Of a DNA stretch of 64,000 nt, positions 11,806-23,249 are shown piece after piece. The translations under genes were made by a program, and so were the position numbers. Every line of letters starts with the position of its first letter. Positions within the stretch are counted from its first letter, which is position 1. The notes under the pieces are model-generated. The model had not been told where the DNA came from. It saw only the letters and a list, made by a program, of their open reading frames with translations, and did no database searches. This stretch comes from Craterostigma plantagineum (Eukaryota; Streptophyta; Magnoliopsida; Lamiales; Linderniaceae): contig JAPQWV010000305.1 in NCBI GenBank assembly GCA_027422505.1, positions 434,001 through 498,000 on the forward strand, written 5' to 3'.

Positions 11806-14142
11806 TTGGGTGAACCTAACAGGGAAGATTAATTTCAGCACGAACAAATGCTTTGTTAGGCTTGACCAAGGAAAAGATCTTTTCTCTGGATAATCTCCTA
11901 AGGTGCTTGGGGATTCGATCTTCACAGGATACCTTAGGTGAGAACAAGCATGAATAGCGCTGTAAGCCTTTATTATGGCTGCATCTTGTTTCCTACGGGT
12001 CATCCTTGATGCATTTATTTTAGAATGATTATTTTTCATTGATGATGAAGAGCCTATTTCGAAATTAGTTCTTCTAAAAGTGGTAGGTTCTAATGAGCAA
12101 GTAGAAGCAATTATTTTGAGAGAAGAAATACCTCTTTTCTTTCTACGAGTATTTTTTATTTTTACAGAAGATGGGCGGACATCGGAAGTATTTAAACCTA
12201 CACGTCCCTTCTCTACTTTTATTCTAGACACTCTTGTCTTCGACTCCTTAGGCTCTGTCACTACGCTCCCTGTAGACGTAGTAGAGACAAGATTAGAAAT
12301 ATTTTTGGAAATATTATTCTTGGGTTTTGGTTTAGGAGAAGGCATCTTTTCTTTCTTCACGCTTTTCAGAATGATGTTATCTCTTTTTTTTGGTATAATG
12401 TTGTATTCATTTACCACCGTCGCGTTCAAGTTGTACAAAGACACACCCTAGTCACAACTCAGTTATATTAAACGACTGAAAACAGATTCTAGCAAACATG
12501 GCATCCCCCTGTCTTTTCCCTTGGTGCAGACAGCATTGATTCGATACTTCATCTCTTGGACTATCATATGTAATCTGTTCCACCATATGGGACCCCGATC
12601 CATGAACTCGCAGATTTCTTTCCCTCCAAATGTGGTAAACCATTGAGGCATAACATGCAATACTTATACGCAGCTGAAGGTTCTTCTTACCCCCCACACA
12701 TACTAACCACTTGGCCAGGTCATCTAATTCAATGAATGTCACATTTGCATTAATCCAGGCAGTGGTGTATCGAACCAGTTTGTGACTGAACTGACCCGAA
12801 AAAGAGATGCTCAATGGATTCATCAATCACCCCACAGAGCCGACATGTTATATTGTCAATTGCCATCCCCCACTTGTCAAGCCTGTCAAATGTTAGAAGT
12901 CTCTTCTGTAGCAAAAAAAGCCATAACAAGAACGAATGTTTGGGCACATTATATCTGTTCCATATAGCTTTGCTTAATTGATATGTAGGCAAGGTCCCTT
13001 TAAGCCAGCTGTATCCAGACCGAATGATGTTATCTCTTGAGATAAATGCGTGAGGAATAGTTTGTGAGATGGAGGAAGCTTTGAGATTGTCCATCTCTTT
13101 TAAGAATCTTTTCTTTTCAGCTTTAAAATCCTCTATTTCTTTTTCCAATGAAGCTCGTAATCCCTCTATTTTCTTAACGATAGGGGGTATGTAGAGAGAA
13201 GTTTCAGAATGATGAGTTTGTGCTTCCCCTATTATAGAAAAATCTTGAAGGTGAGTTGACTCAGGGCTCCAACCCTTGGGAAGATCCCTAATTTTGTAGC
13301 TTTGATTCAACTCGGTGTAGGATAAGGGGATTTCTACCCTAGTTTTAGCTTTTCTCTTGGCCTCTTCTAAGGCATCTATTTCCTTTGTGTTAGTAAAAAC
13401 CATGAGATTCGTTAATCCTAAACTCATGTACTTGACATCGTAAAGTTGTTTGCAATCAACTTTTGACAAGAATCATGGATTCTCAAAACCTAAGCCAATT
13501 TTATAGTCGTAGAATGGTCCATGGGTTGATTCAAGAATATCGTTTGATCAGCTTGTCCCCTTTTTACCAGAAGATCTTATAATTTCTTAACTTTTAGCAT
13601 ATAGCTACTTACGCTCTTCTCCTAATAGAGAAAAATTATTTTCTACCATTAATTTGGCAGTGTTACAGGGTCTAGATCTCTCATAAGTTCACAAACCTTA
13701 GTATTTGATTTAGCTAATTCGGCTTCTAGGTTGGTGATCTTAGTGGATGCTTCCGTTATCCTACAACTGAGGTTAGCTTTCTCATTTAGATTTCTAACCA
13801 AACAATCATAGTTTTTTTTAATGCGTGTCTTCTAATTCCTTAATTTTCTCATTATTTTGCTCTATTGGAGGTTTTGCAGTCTCTCTAAAATGTAAGCTCT
13901 TAGTAAGTTCTTCTATTTTTCACATTAGAGCTTCTAAGTTCTAATGCGAGACTAGCGATTTTCTCCTGAGACTTAGATAGTTTTCTCTAATTCCTTTATG
14001 CTTTCTGCTCACATTTCATGTTAGTGTATGCCTTTTGATACGATTCTAACATGGTCAATAATGTGGAAGAAGAAACTACCTCCTTAGAAGGTTCGGATAC
14101 CTGATCTTCGTCCGTCTGGTGGGAGGTTTTGGCGTGAGAGTT
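11806..14142 (-). pseudogene. Copia 1 gag-pol linker region
   Basis: This stretch lies between the gag zinc knuckle and the protease of copia 1 and is matched by 19.2-21.0 kb in copia 2. It encodes broken low-complexity and coiled-coil-like sequence. Recognisable shared pieces are KKRFLKEMDNLKASS, KPKNNISK and SCLRYPVKI-like CSHLRYPVKIESP. I know no function for it. It contains the LINE insertion at 12,386-13,021 and is cut by the gypsy element at its low-coordinate end. Confidence 0.6.
12386..13021 (-). mobile_element. 5'-truncated LINE (L1-type) fragment
   Basis: The fragment is flanked by a perfect 17-bp duplication, GAATGATGTTATCTCTT, at 12,369-12,385 and 13,022-13,038. On the minus strand it encodes the C-terminal zinc-binding domain typical of plant L1 reverse transcriptases, with AIWNRYNVPKHSFLLWLFL and CRLCGVIDESIEHLFF. 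A shifted tail ends HIWRERNLRVH. It finishes in a 3' untranslated region and a short A-run beside the duplication. The reverse transcriptase core is absent, as expected for 5' truncation during target-primed insertion. Confidence 0.85.
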
Positions 14143-15329
14143 CTAGTCCAGGCGGGCCATGAGGGCTAGATTCTCTTCTTCTGAGCTAGACGTATCCTCG
14201 AGCCATTGGTCTTGTTCTGCCATTAGAGCCACTCCAGCTTCCTTTTGTTTTGTGAGTTGAAGCTTCCTGGAGTAGTAGTTGGCATCTCTCTTCTTTAGGA
14301 GAGTGCATTCTCTGGCATAATGACCTGGTTTCCCGTAGTTAAAGCACTTGGTCGGTTCTTTGGTGTTCTTGACTTCGGAGGTCTCAGGTGCACGTTCTTT
14401 GTTCTTTGAGCTTGAGGTCCGAAGTCGATTGGCTGATGATGAGGACTTCTTCTTGAAGTATTGTTTGCTCATTATTTTTCCAATGAAGGCCAAGTGCTTT
14501 CTCACGATGTTTGGCTCCATGTCTGAGTCTGATTCGACTTCAGACTCTGAGGGGGTAGGAGGCTTGATGATCTTCTCTTTACGTGGTTTAGAGCTTCTCT
14601 TCTCTGAGACTAGGGCAACCGTGTCTCCGATAAGTTTTCCCTTCTGCTCCTTCTGAATCTCGCTTATATCTTCCTCGTGTTGTGCGAGATTGTCGAACAT
14701 GGAGTGGATATCCAACTCCTCAAGATCTTTATTTTGTCTGATTTGAGTGGATATTTTCTTCCATTCTGAGGGCAGAGAGGAAAGAAATCGTATGTTGGTT
14801 TCCATGTTCGTCTTCGTGATTTTGATTTTCCTTCTCATTTAAGAGTGTGAGATATCTCTGATATAGATCATGTAAGCATTCCTCGGGTTTATATATGAAG
14901 GACTCGTAAGCTGTGAGAATATTAGCCTTCTTGGCCTTGATACCGACTTGTGTCCTTTGCATCATCTTATGCAACTCATCCCACATTCCCTTAGCTGTGG
15001 GAATCTGTCGATCTGGCAATAAATGTCGTTTGGGATGCCCCACATTAGAGTGTTCTTGGCTATCAGATCAGCCTTAGCCTCACTTTTTCTTCTGCGGTGT
15101 ATTCTTTAGGCTCTTTGAGTCGTCTAGAGGCAGGTATTGGGGGATTAGCAGTGTTGTCACCGGGTACATTTACCCAGAAATGAGCTGGACCTTGCTCAGG
15201 TGATAAGAGCAGGTCTTCTATTTGATCTTTTAGCTCTATAAAGTTCAGAAAGCGGCTTCGCCATACTGTGTATTCGCCTATCTTGAGAATCGGGGGACGG
15301 TTGTCATTATCAAGAGAGTAAGCATCCAT
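14143..15329 (-). pseudogene. Copia 1 gag remnant
   Basis: The start codon at 15,329 (minus) opens MDAYSLDNDNRPPILK, followed by a UBN2-type copia gag. Recognisable blocks are GEYTVWRSRFLNF, KGMWDELHKMMQ and SFIYKPEECLHDLYQRYLTL. The zinc knuckle CFNYGKPGHYAREC has tyrosine where copia 2 has the canonical cysteine. At least two frameshifts separate the blocks. It lies downstream of a 1.4-kb leader and the LTR at 16,726-17,069. Confidence 0.85.
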
Positions 15330-16725
15330 TTCTGTTTTTATTAAGTTGATGTAGGATCTTCGTTTGTTGTTTTGATGATTTGAAGAATAATGTGACGTGC
15401 TTCACAAGTAGCAAATTTGTTAGTAGCGTTTGATTTTAAAAGAATGATCGAGAATTATTGTTGATTCAATCTTTAAAGTTTGATCAAAAATAATTACGTC
15501 GATTAAGAATAGTGTTAGTGATATTACGCGCTAGGCACTGTTCGAGAAAAATTTCGAGTGAAAATAAAATTTCATTTCGAATGTAATTTTGCGATGAGAA
15601 ACTGTTTAAACAGTGGACTCAATCGACAAATTGACTCGTGAAGTTTGGTGATCGAAAATTTTAATCGTCGAAATTTTTTTTAACCGAAATTTCAAAATGT
15701 AGACTTTTTAGAAATGTTGACTCGAGAAGTTGACTAAATTTCTCGAGTACACAGTTTCAGTTTAGCACTAGATTTTCGATCAAAAAGAATTTAGAATATA
15801 CGTGGCGTTGTTAAATCTATCGGTCCAGTTATCAGATTGTAAACAATCTGATCCCATTCGGTCCAAAGGTAGTCCAACCTATATATCTTCAGTCAAATTG
15901 AATTATGAAAATTTGATCGAAATCCGGCGGTCGAAAACATTTTTCGATGCGTCAAATTTTTGTCGTCGAGAAACAGTACCCAATGGAGTTTCTCGCTGAG
16001 TAAAAATTAATATGTTGACCGAAAAAATTTTACGAGCGAAAATCCCAAAGTCAAACACGAAATGTCTCATCGAAAAGTTTTTCGAGAGAAAAAGTTTTGC
16101 GTGGTGTCGGAATCGTCAATTCTCCTCGAAAAATTTAAAGCTTGAAAAAATTTTCTACTAAAAACGCTCTTGACAAAGCGGCTTCAGTAGTAAATCGGTA
16201 TTCCTAATTGAAAAATTTTTCGCACCTAGTTTTTCGATCGAGTAATTAATCTTGATCAAAGAACTTAGCGAGAAAATTTTAAATTAATCAAAAAGTCACA
16301 GAATACGATTTAACACTGAATTCAAGCAGATACTGAGAATTAATCGATGAAATTACAGGTATATGCTCGAAATCAGCTACTGATTACTCATAAACAGAAG
16401 ATTAACCATGTTCAAAGCAAATAATGTTCAATTTTGCTCGGAACACGTCCAAACTGTTCATCGCACAAACTGAAAAATCACAGAATCAAAAATTCGACCT
16501 AAATCATGATTCTGATTGCTACCGATCTATTCCTGATTGATTTAAGATACTTATGCGAGCACAAAACATCAAATTCAACTCAGATAAGCACATAATTAAG
16601 GAAATTAGATCGAATTTCATTTTAACGCCAAACCATTCTTCGATGGAACAGTACCAGAATCAAAATTCGGTCCGAATTCTAACAATTTTCAATTCAAAAC
16701 AGAACGAATCTACTCTGATAGCAAT
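15330..16725 (-). other. Copia 1 untranslated leader with primer binding site
   Basis: About 1.4 kb between the LTR and gag with no open frame I can support. On the minus strand the sequence next to the LTR is ATTGCTATCAGAG, a one-base variant of the initiator-tRNA site that is intact in copia 2 (ATTGGTATCAGAG). The leader is AT-rich with many TTTTTCGAG-like words and is clearly related to 35.1-36.16 kb. Confidence 0.65.
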
Positions 16726-17069
16726 TGTTAGGTCCTCAATTATCAACTCCTAGATCCTAGATTTGAAATCTAAGGCAATTGCTTAGAATTATGGAAAATT
16801 AGATTTCTATCGAAAACTTTTCGTTGAGAGCTTCGAGAAAGATTTCGAGTGAGAGAATGAATTCTGATTCTCTCTCTCTAGAATTAGATTTGCAAGCCTT
16901 TCGGATCATTGACTAAAATACTCTATTAAGCCCAATGTTTACAATTTATACCAAACAAGCTTGGTATAAATAACATATAAGTTCTAATATAAGGACATTT
17001 ACAAGAAACGTCTCTAATTACAAGGACAACTAATTAAAATCAAAGCACAACTGCAATTAGTATTCTACA
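16726..17069 (-). mobile_element. Copia 1 5' LTR (344 bp)
   Basis: On the minus strand it starts TGTAGAATAC and ends AGGACCTAACA, next to the primer site. Related LTRs are at 36,162-36,512 and 43,633-43,980. The probable TATA box TATAAAT sits in an inverted repeat at 16,944-16,971 that all three copies keep. The outer flank is AAGCG; no partner LTR was found to confirm a target duplication. Confidence 0.8.
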
Positions 17070-17608
17070 AAGCGAATGAGATTTCGAAGAAGAGTGGCTT
17101 CGCCCGTGAAGGGCTTCGAGCGGCGTAAGGACGGAGCCTTTCGCTTCCGCGCCTACACCTGCTAAAGCCTTTCTCGGACGAATCCCCTATCACGTATTCA
17201 AGTTCAATATTTGTGGAGCAGAGATCGGATTCGGACCGGATCGGAAGGAGACTGAAAAGAGAACTTCTCATCTCACCATGTTTCGTTTAAATTTATGTAT
17301 TGTATTGTACAATTGGTTCAATTAAAATTTTATACTACAATTTTTTTGTAAAATGTTCTACATTTTTTTTAAGTGTCTTACAAATTATATAGTACATTTC
17401 GATACATAATTCGATCAAATAATATACCATACCAAACATTTTATTCAAACATGACTATTTATAAAAAATAAATAAAAAAACCGACGGTTGTAACCGCCGG
17501 TTAACCGTAACAGGCGGTTAGCCAACCGCCGGTTAGTCTAACCATCAACCGGGGGCGGCTAACCATCAACTTCCGGTTACCAACCGCTGGTTACGGTTAA
17601 CCGGCAGT
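17070..17608. other. Unassigned insert with a GC-rich repeated hAT-like end
   Basis: This 540-base segment separates copia 1 from the truncated pol of copia 2. No gene is evident. At 17,480-17,600 the word ACCGCCGGTT and its variants recur on both strands, as in subterminal regions of hAT-type elements. It joins copia 2 sequence at about 17,609, exactly where the reverse transcriptase of copia 2 should begin. A second terminus was not recognised, so a hAT remnant is only a suggestion. Confidence 0.35.
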
Positions 17609-19190
17609 TGGGCAAGTCTAACTCTGTGGTAATTCTGAATCGGATGAGGTGGGGACATTTGAAGTCCTCGGTATATCGGCTTCGTCTTGTGGGAGTTCCA
17701 CGGTGTATTACTTTGCTTGTTCGGCCGATATAGATGCTCGAACAGCGAGTCCAAGTCCTCTAGAGTTAATTGTAAAGCTTCTCCTTGACGATGAAGGTTG
17801 TGTTGTTGCCGTTCTCTGTTGGGCTTGTGCCAATACACCAGTGAGCATGGGTTCTGAGCTGTGGTATTCAGAAGCCATCTGGTTAGGCACGGGTCCTTAA
17901 CTGAGGTGTGCAGGAGCCATTCTGCCACTTGTGGAAAGTGACATTGTAGTTTTCTCTAATTGTGCGGCCAGACTTGATATATACTCTGTACGCCATAGAG
18001 GTTGAAGAATACCCAACGAGTGTGGCATTGAATGCTTTAGGATCTTGCTCTCTATCGTTCGCCACAAAGCACTTGCACCCGAAGACCTTAAAGAAGGAAA
18101 TGTTGGGTACTGGCTTGTTAATGATCTCGTACAGAGTATTATCGAATCGCTTGTGAACGACCATCCTGTTCTGAGTGAAAGAGGCGGTATTTACTGCTTC
18201 AGCCCAAAGAAAGTGTGGGAGGTCGGAGTGAATCAGCATCGTACGCACGGCTTCCACCAGAGTTCTGTTCTTCCTTTCGACTATCCCATTCTGTCGAGGC
18301 GTCTTTGCGGCTGAAAATTGCTGACAAATCCCAAGTTTCTGATAAAAAAGTACTGAGATGCTTGTTCTTGAACTCAGCCCATTGTTTGCTCGAATGACTT
18401 GGATAGTCTGCTGCAGTAGGTTCTTTGCTGAGTTCACAAAATTTAAAATGAAGTCTCCTGTCTCATCCTTTGATCGGAGGAACTTCGTCCATGTGTAGCG
18501 AGAAAGTCGTCTACTATCAGCAGCACATACTTGTGTCCATTGCTACTCGGTGTTTGCATCGGTCCACAGAGGTCCATGTGAAGCAATTCCAGAGGACGTG
18601 AAGTAGAGGCAACTGGCTTAACATGATGAGAGGCTCGCTTCATTTTTCCTAGTTGACACACTGAACAATCATGCTCTTTTTGTAGTGTTATAGTTGGCAG
18701 ACCGTGGACCAACTTTTTCATTGAGAGTCGTTGAAGAGCTTAGTGTTGAGATGTGACATGCGTTGATGTCATAAGTTGTTCCTCTGAATCATAATCTGTG
18801 AGATGAGGCATACAACTGTCAAAGGCCTCATGGACGTCAGGTTGATTGTATATAAGTTTGATTTCCGAGTTCCTTGAAGGAATTCTTTGCCATGACTTTC
18901 CAAAATTCTACACCGATCAGCGAGGAAGACCACCCGGAATCCTTTATCGCAGAACTGGCCTATGCTGAACAAGTTATGGCGGAGGCCTTCGACGTAGGAG
19001 ACATCCTTGATAGTCAGATTATCCAGAATAATATCGCCAAATCCTAGTGTAGGAGCCGAGTCGTTGTTCCCGAATCTGACTTTTCCGTTTAATCGGTCTT
19101 GATAGTTGCTCAACAACTCTCGATTCCCAGTCATGTGTGTGGAGCAACCTGAGTCTAGGTAACACACAAATGATAGATCTACAAAAACAA
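17609..19190 (-). pseudogene. Copia 2 pol remnant: protease and integrase, RT missing
   Basis: On the minus strand the protease begins YLDSGCSTHMTG near 19,160. The pre-integrase and integrase blocks follow, with CSVCQLGKMKRASHH, ELLHMDLCGPM and KTPRQNGIVERKNRTL. The sequence stops near 17,609 inside the region before reverse transcriptase; copia 1 continues through to RNase H, so this copy has lost the whole RT part. The frame is broken near 18,500 and 18,750. It aligns throughout with copia 1 at 4.8-6.36 kb. Confidence 0.85.
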
Positions 19191-21015
19191 TTTAAAGAGC
19201 TTTAGGTGTCCACTTATAAATGGGTCCTCTCAGATTAGTAGACTTAATTTTTGGTTCATATTTTATTCCTAAATTATCACTAATAGGAGCTTTAGCTACC
19301 CAAGTCACCTTCGAAGAAGTTGATTTGGGTTTGCCTTAGTAGGAGACTTGGCATTTTTGGCTTTCGTCTTTCTAGGCAGAGATTTAGGAATCCATTTGGT
19401 TTGAACCTGGCAAGAAAGTTGAATTATAGCGTGGGCAAATGCATTAGTAGGCTTGAGTGTTGAAAAGATATGTTTGGGGGATTGGATCTTCACGGGATAC
19501 CTTAGGTGAGAACAAGAATGAAATGGCGCCATAAGCTTTCTTAATGCTGGATTTTGTTTCCTACGGGGCATCCTAGATGCATTTGTCTTAGAATGATTAT
19601 TTTTAATTGTTGAGGAAGAGCCTATATCGAAATTTGTGCTTCTAAAGATATGACTCTTTTATTTCTACGAATGTCTTTTATATTTACAGAAGGAGGTAAT
19701 AAATATGGAATAATGACATCTGGAGGCTCCTTCTTTACTTCTAAACTAGACACTCTTGCCTTCATTTTCTCTTGCTCCTTTACTACGCTCACTGTAGACG
19801 TAGTAGAAACATAATTAGAAATGACAGTCTTAGAAATATTCTTCTTTGGCTTTCGATCTGGGGAAGGTGATTTTCCCTTCGTCACGCTTTTCATAGTGAT
19901 TTTCTCTTTTGAGGGAGATGCGTGGGAAATGGTTTGAGATACCGAGGAAGCTTTGAGATTTTCTATCTCCTCTAAGAATTTTTTCTTTTCCGCTTCAAAA
20001 TTCCCCCGTTCTTTTTCTAGTGAGGCTCTTAATTCCTCTATCTGCACAATAGGGGGTTTGTAGGGAGAATTTTCAGAATGTTTTGTTTTAGCTTCCTTAA
20101 TATCATGTTAAGTCTCAGGAGGTTGAAGTAAATCACAGTTACGCGTCAAGGGAATTTCCCGAGTTTTGTAACTATCATTTATTTCTTTGTAGTCGAAGGG
20201 GATTTCAAGCCTATGTGTGGTTTTCTCTTAGCGAGTTCTAAGGGACCTAATTCATCTGCTTTAGTAAAGTGCATAAGAGAGTTTACTCCTAAGCCCATGT
20301 GTTTTATATCATATTCTTGCTTCTTCTTTAACACACATGGGTTAGTGAAATCTAAGCCTTCTATGGGATTATAGAATTCTATATCCTCGGACTGATTTAG
20401 GAATATATCTATTCGGTCTATCCCCTTCTCGTAAGAAGATCGTCTATTTAATTTTGGCATATAGCTTCTTACGTTCTTCACCTAAGAGAGCATAATTATT
20501 TTCTACCTTCAATTTTGCGACTTTACAGCCATTGAACTCCTTAGTTCACTAATCTTAGCATTCGATTTTTCTAGTTGAGATTCTAGACTATTGACATTAG
20601 CATTGGCATTTGTTAACCTACAATTGAGGCTAGCATTCTCGTCGAGGTTCCTAACCAAGCAATTGTAGTTGTTTTCTAGCCTGGCCTCTAATTCCTTAAT
20701 TTTTGAGTTTTGCTGCTCTATTTGAGGCTTTGTAATCTCACTAATTTTCGAGCTCTTAGCAAGTTCATCTATTTGGCACTAGAGCTTCTCAGTTCCAACT
20801 CGAGACTAGCTATTCTCTCCTTAGACCTATATAGTTTCTCCTTTAATTTTTATTGCTTTTCTGCTCACGTATCACGTTAGCATAGTCAGTTTGGAGTGAC
20901 TCTAACATAGTCAATAATGTATAGGGAAAATCTACCTCCTGTAAAGATGTGGATGCTCGGTCATTAGTTGTCGGTTGGAGATTTCGGCGTCTGAGTCCTC
21001 GTCTAGGCGGGCCAT
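19191..21015 (-). pseudogene. Copia 2 gag-pol linker region
   Basis: Counterpart of 11.8-14.1 kb in copia 1, here uninterrupted. It encodes broken frames rich in lysine, glutamate and serine, such as LRASLEKERGNFEAEKKKF and KPKKNISKTVI, suggesting a coiled coil plus a basic tail. CSHLRYPVKIQSP follows just before the protease. I recognise no domain. The region is about 1.8 kb, large for a copia element, where gag usually runs straight into protease. Confidence 0.6.
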
Positions 21016-22103
21016 GAGTGCAAGATTCTCCTCTTCAGAATTCAACTTATCCTCGAGTCAGTGGTCTTGCTCTGCCATGAGAGCTACGCCAGCTTCCTTC
21101 TGCTTGGGGAGTTGAAGCTTTTTGTAGTAGTTGGAATCTCTCTTTTTTGGGAGAGTGCATTCTCTGGCGAAGTGGCCAGGCTTGCCGCAGTTAAAGCACT
21201 TGTTTGGCTCTTTGACGTTCTTGACTTCGGAAGTCTCAGGTGAGCGTTCCTTATTCTTTGAGCTAGAAGTCTGAAGTCTATTGACTGATGATGAAGATTT
21301 ATTCTTAAAGTACTGATTGCTTATCATCTTTCCAATTGAAGCCAATTGCTTTCCCAGTGCTTTGATATGTGGCTCGACATCGAAGTCTGATTCAGCTTCT
21401 GACTCGGACGGTGTGGGAGGCCTAATGATGTTTTCTTTGTGGGATTTAGAGCTCCTCCTCTCTGAGACTAGGGAAACCGTCTTTTCAATTTGTTTTCCTT
21501 TCTGCTCCTTTTGAATCTCGCTGACATCTGCCTCGTGTTGTGCGAGATTGTCGAAAATGGCATGAATATCCATCTCCTCTTTTGTTTCGTCGAATTTGGG
21601 TGGATATTCCATTCATAGGGCAGGGGAGAGAGAAATCGAATGTCTGTCTCCATGTTGGTCTTAGTGATTTCTATCTCATCATCTCGTTGAGGAGTGTAAG
21701 GTATCGCTGATAGAGATCATATAGGCTCTCTTCTGGTTTTGCCTTAAACGAGTCGTAAGCTGTTAGAATATTTGCCTTCTTGGCCTTGACGCCTACTTCC
21801 GTTCTTTGCATCATCCTATGCAATTCATCCCACATTCCTTTAGTCATTGGAAGGCTATCTATCTGTCCATAGATGTCGCTAGGAATGCCTTGCATTAGAG
21901 TTTTCTTAGCTATCAGATCAGCCTTAACACGTATTCTTTCTTCCTCTGTGTATTCACTAGGGATTTTTAGTCTCCTAGTGGGGGAACTGGAGGGTCAACA
22001 GTGTTGTCTGGCCCTTCCTCAAGAGAAGAGAGAAGGTTTTCTGCATGATCCTTAAGCTCAATGAAATTTAAGAAGCGGCTTCACCAAACTGTGTATTCGC
22101 CTC
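21016..22103 (-). pseudogene. Copia 2 gag remnant, split by the Athila insertion
   Basis: On the minus strand this carries most of a UBN2-type gag: KGMWDELHRMMQRTEVG, LYDLYQRYLTLLNEM and the zinc knuckle CFNCGKPGHFAREC near 21,170. The first codons lie on the far side of the Athila element, with a start codon at 35,098-35,100. The join is exact: GCCTC is duplicated at 22,099-22,103 and 35,047-35,051. Frameshifts near 21,600-21,690 show it was already decayed or has decayed since. Confidence 0.85.
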
Positions 22104-22104
22104 T

Positions 22105-22130
22105 GATAAACGCATTTCAATGCGTTTATC
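22105..22130. repeat. 12-bp inverted repeat at the LTR tip
   Basis: GATAAACGCATT, two bases (TC), then AATGCGTTTATC: a perfect inverted repeat one base in from the LTR end. It recurs at 33,603-33,628 in the 3' LTR. Confidence 0.9.
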
Positions 22131-22291
22131 GTAGTATTTATTCGGGGTATAATAAAGCGTTAGCAATCAATTTATGCATTTATTCGATATATTTACACTT
22201 GTTTTATTGTTGAAGGAACTTAGAACGAGTTCGGAGCGAAAAGGAGCGAAAACGGAGCAAAACGGAGCAAAAAGGACGAAAACTGTCATAG

Positions 22292-22605
22292 GTCACGGCC
22301 GTGACTCCTAGAGCATCTGACCGTGACACGTGTCAGAGCGTAAGATGGAATACACTGCCAGACGTCACGGCCGTGACGTTCAGTGTTCCAAGCCGTGACG
22401 CCCGACAGAAACGAGTAGATGATCACTGCCCCTGGTCACGGCCGTGACAGGGCATGCACTTACCCGTGACCGATGGCAGAGAGGCCCACTGATGATGGTC
22501 ACGGCCGTGACCACCCATGCATTTGCCCGTGACGAATTGTTTCGATTTTCTCGCCTTGAGTCGGTGATGGTCACGGCCGTGACGGCCCATGTCCCAGGCC
22601 GTGAC
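22292..22605 (+). promoter_or_regulatory. Five-unit palindrome array upstream of the LTR TATA box
   Basis: Five units of 36 bases start at 22,292, 22,364, 22,435, 22,498 and 22,570. Each is the perfect 14-bp palindrome GTCACGGCCGTGAC, then exactly 15 unrelated bases, then the half-site CCGTGAC. The last unit ends 15 bases before TATAAAAG. The spacers differ in sequence while palindrome, half-site and spacing are invariant. The same array lies in the 3' LTR (33,790-34,103), and an inverted version at 29,475-29,775. Confidence 0.9.
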
Positions 22606-22620
22606 CTGTGCGAAATCTCC

Positions 22621-22628
22621 TATAAAAG
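22621..22628 (+). promoter_or_regulatory. LTR TATA box
   Basis: TATAAAAG, 15 bases after the palindrome array. The next 30 bases lead to a purine-rich likely start region. The equivalent in the 3' LTR is 34,119-34,126. Confidence 0.75.
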
Positions 22629-23006
22629 ACCAAATTCGACTCAGAAAGAGGGGACTTCGACCAGAGACAATTCCTAAACCCCTTAGAGACGAAAAATAGC
22701 ACGAAAGAACGCAGAATCACGCCCCGGAGCGCAAGAGACGGAGTTCTACGCAAACGTGAACGAAGAACAAAGATCTACCCAAGCTTTCAACGATTATGAG
22801 TTCTTTTCTCCTAATTTCTATTTCCTCAGTTGTTTTTCCTTCTATTATGCGTAGCTAATTCCCTTTGTGTTTGGGATTAGATGAACGCTAGGATACTTCG
22901 TAATTAAGACTTGTAATTATCGTGACTATGTGTTTTGACTATTTATCGTTCTATGAAACTATTTCGTTGCTTTAATATGTCTATGTGTTAAAGTAATTGT
23001 TTGGAA

Positions 23007-23161
23007 AATCGTTTAGGGCGACAGCTAAATAACGATTAGGCCGTTCATAGAAGATAGGATTCGAGTATAGGGCGACAGCAAATACTCGATCCTCGCCGTT
23101 AGTAATTAAAGAATTTTAGATCCCCGCGAGCGTTTAGGGCGACAGCAAACTCGCGAGCGGG
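23007..23161 (+). other. Three tandem stem-loops with an invariant GGGCGACAGC loop
   Basis: The loop motif GGGCGACAGC occurs at 23,016, 23,070 and 23,137. Its flanks pair differently in each case: AATCGTT with AACGATT; TCGAGTAT with ATACTCGA, extended by GGA with TCC; and GCGAG with CTCGC, plus TTT with AAA. Conserved loop and changed but still pairing stems suggest a selected RNA structure in the element's leader. The copies in the 3' LTR are at 34,505-34,659. Confidence 0.8.
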
Positions 23162-23233
23162 CAGGAAAATTACTGCGATCTAGTCAGAATCACGTAGGAG
23201 CGATAGTTCATTGTCTTAGCCAATAATACCTAG

Positions 23234-23249
23234 CGGGATTCGAATCCCG
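23234..23249. other. tRNA T-arm-like perfect palindrome
   Basis: CGGGATTCGAATCCCG is a perfect 16-bp palindrome that reads like a tRNA T-arm or RNA polymerase III B box. No complete tRNA gene surrounds it. Confidence 0.55.

Noticed and set aside
22444..22753. Short open frames in the Athila LTRs (and 33,942-34,251)
   Set aside because: They are generated by the palindrome array and recur only because the LTRs are identical.
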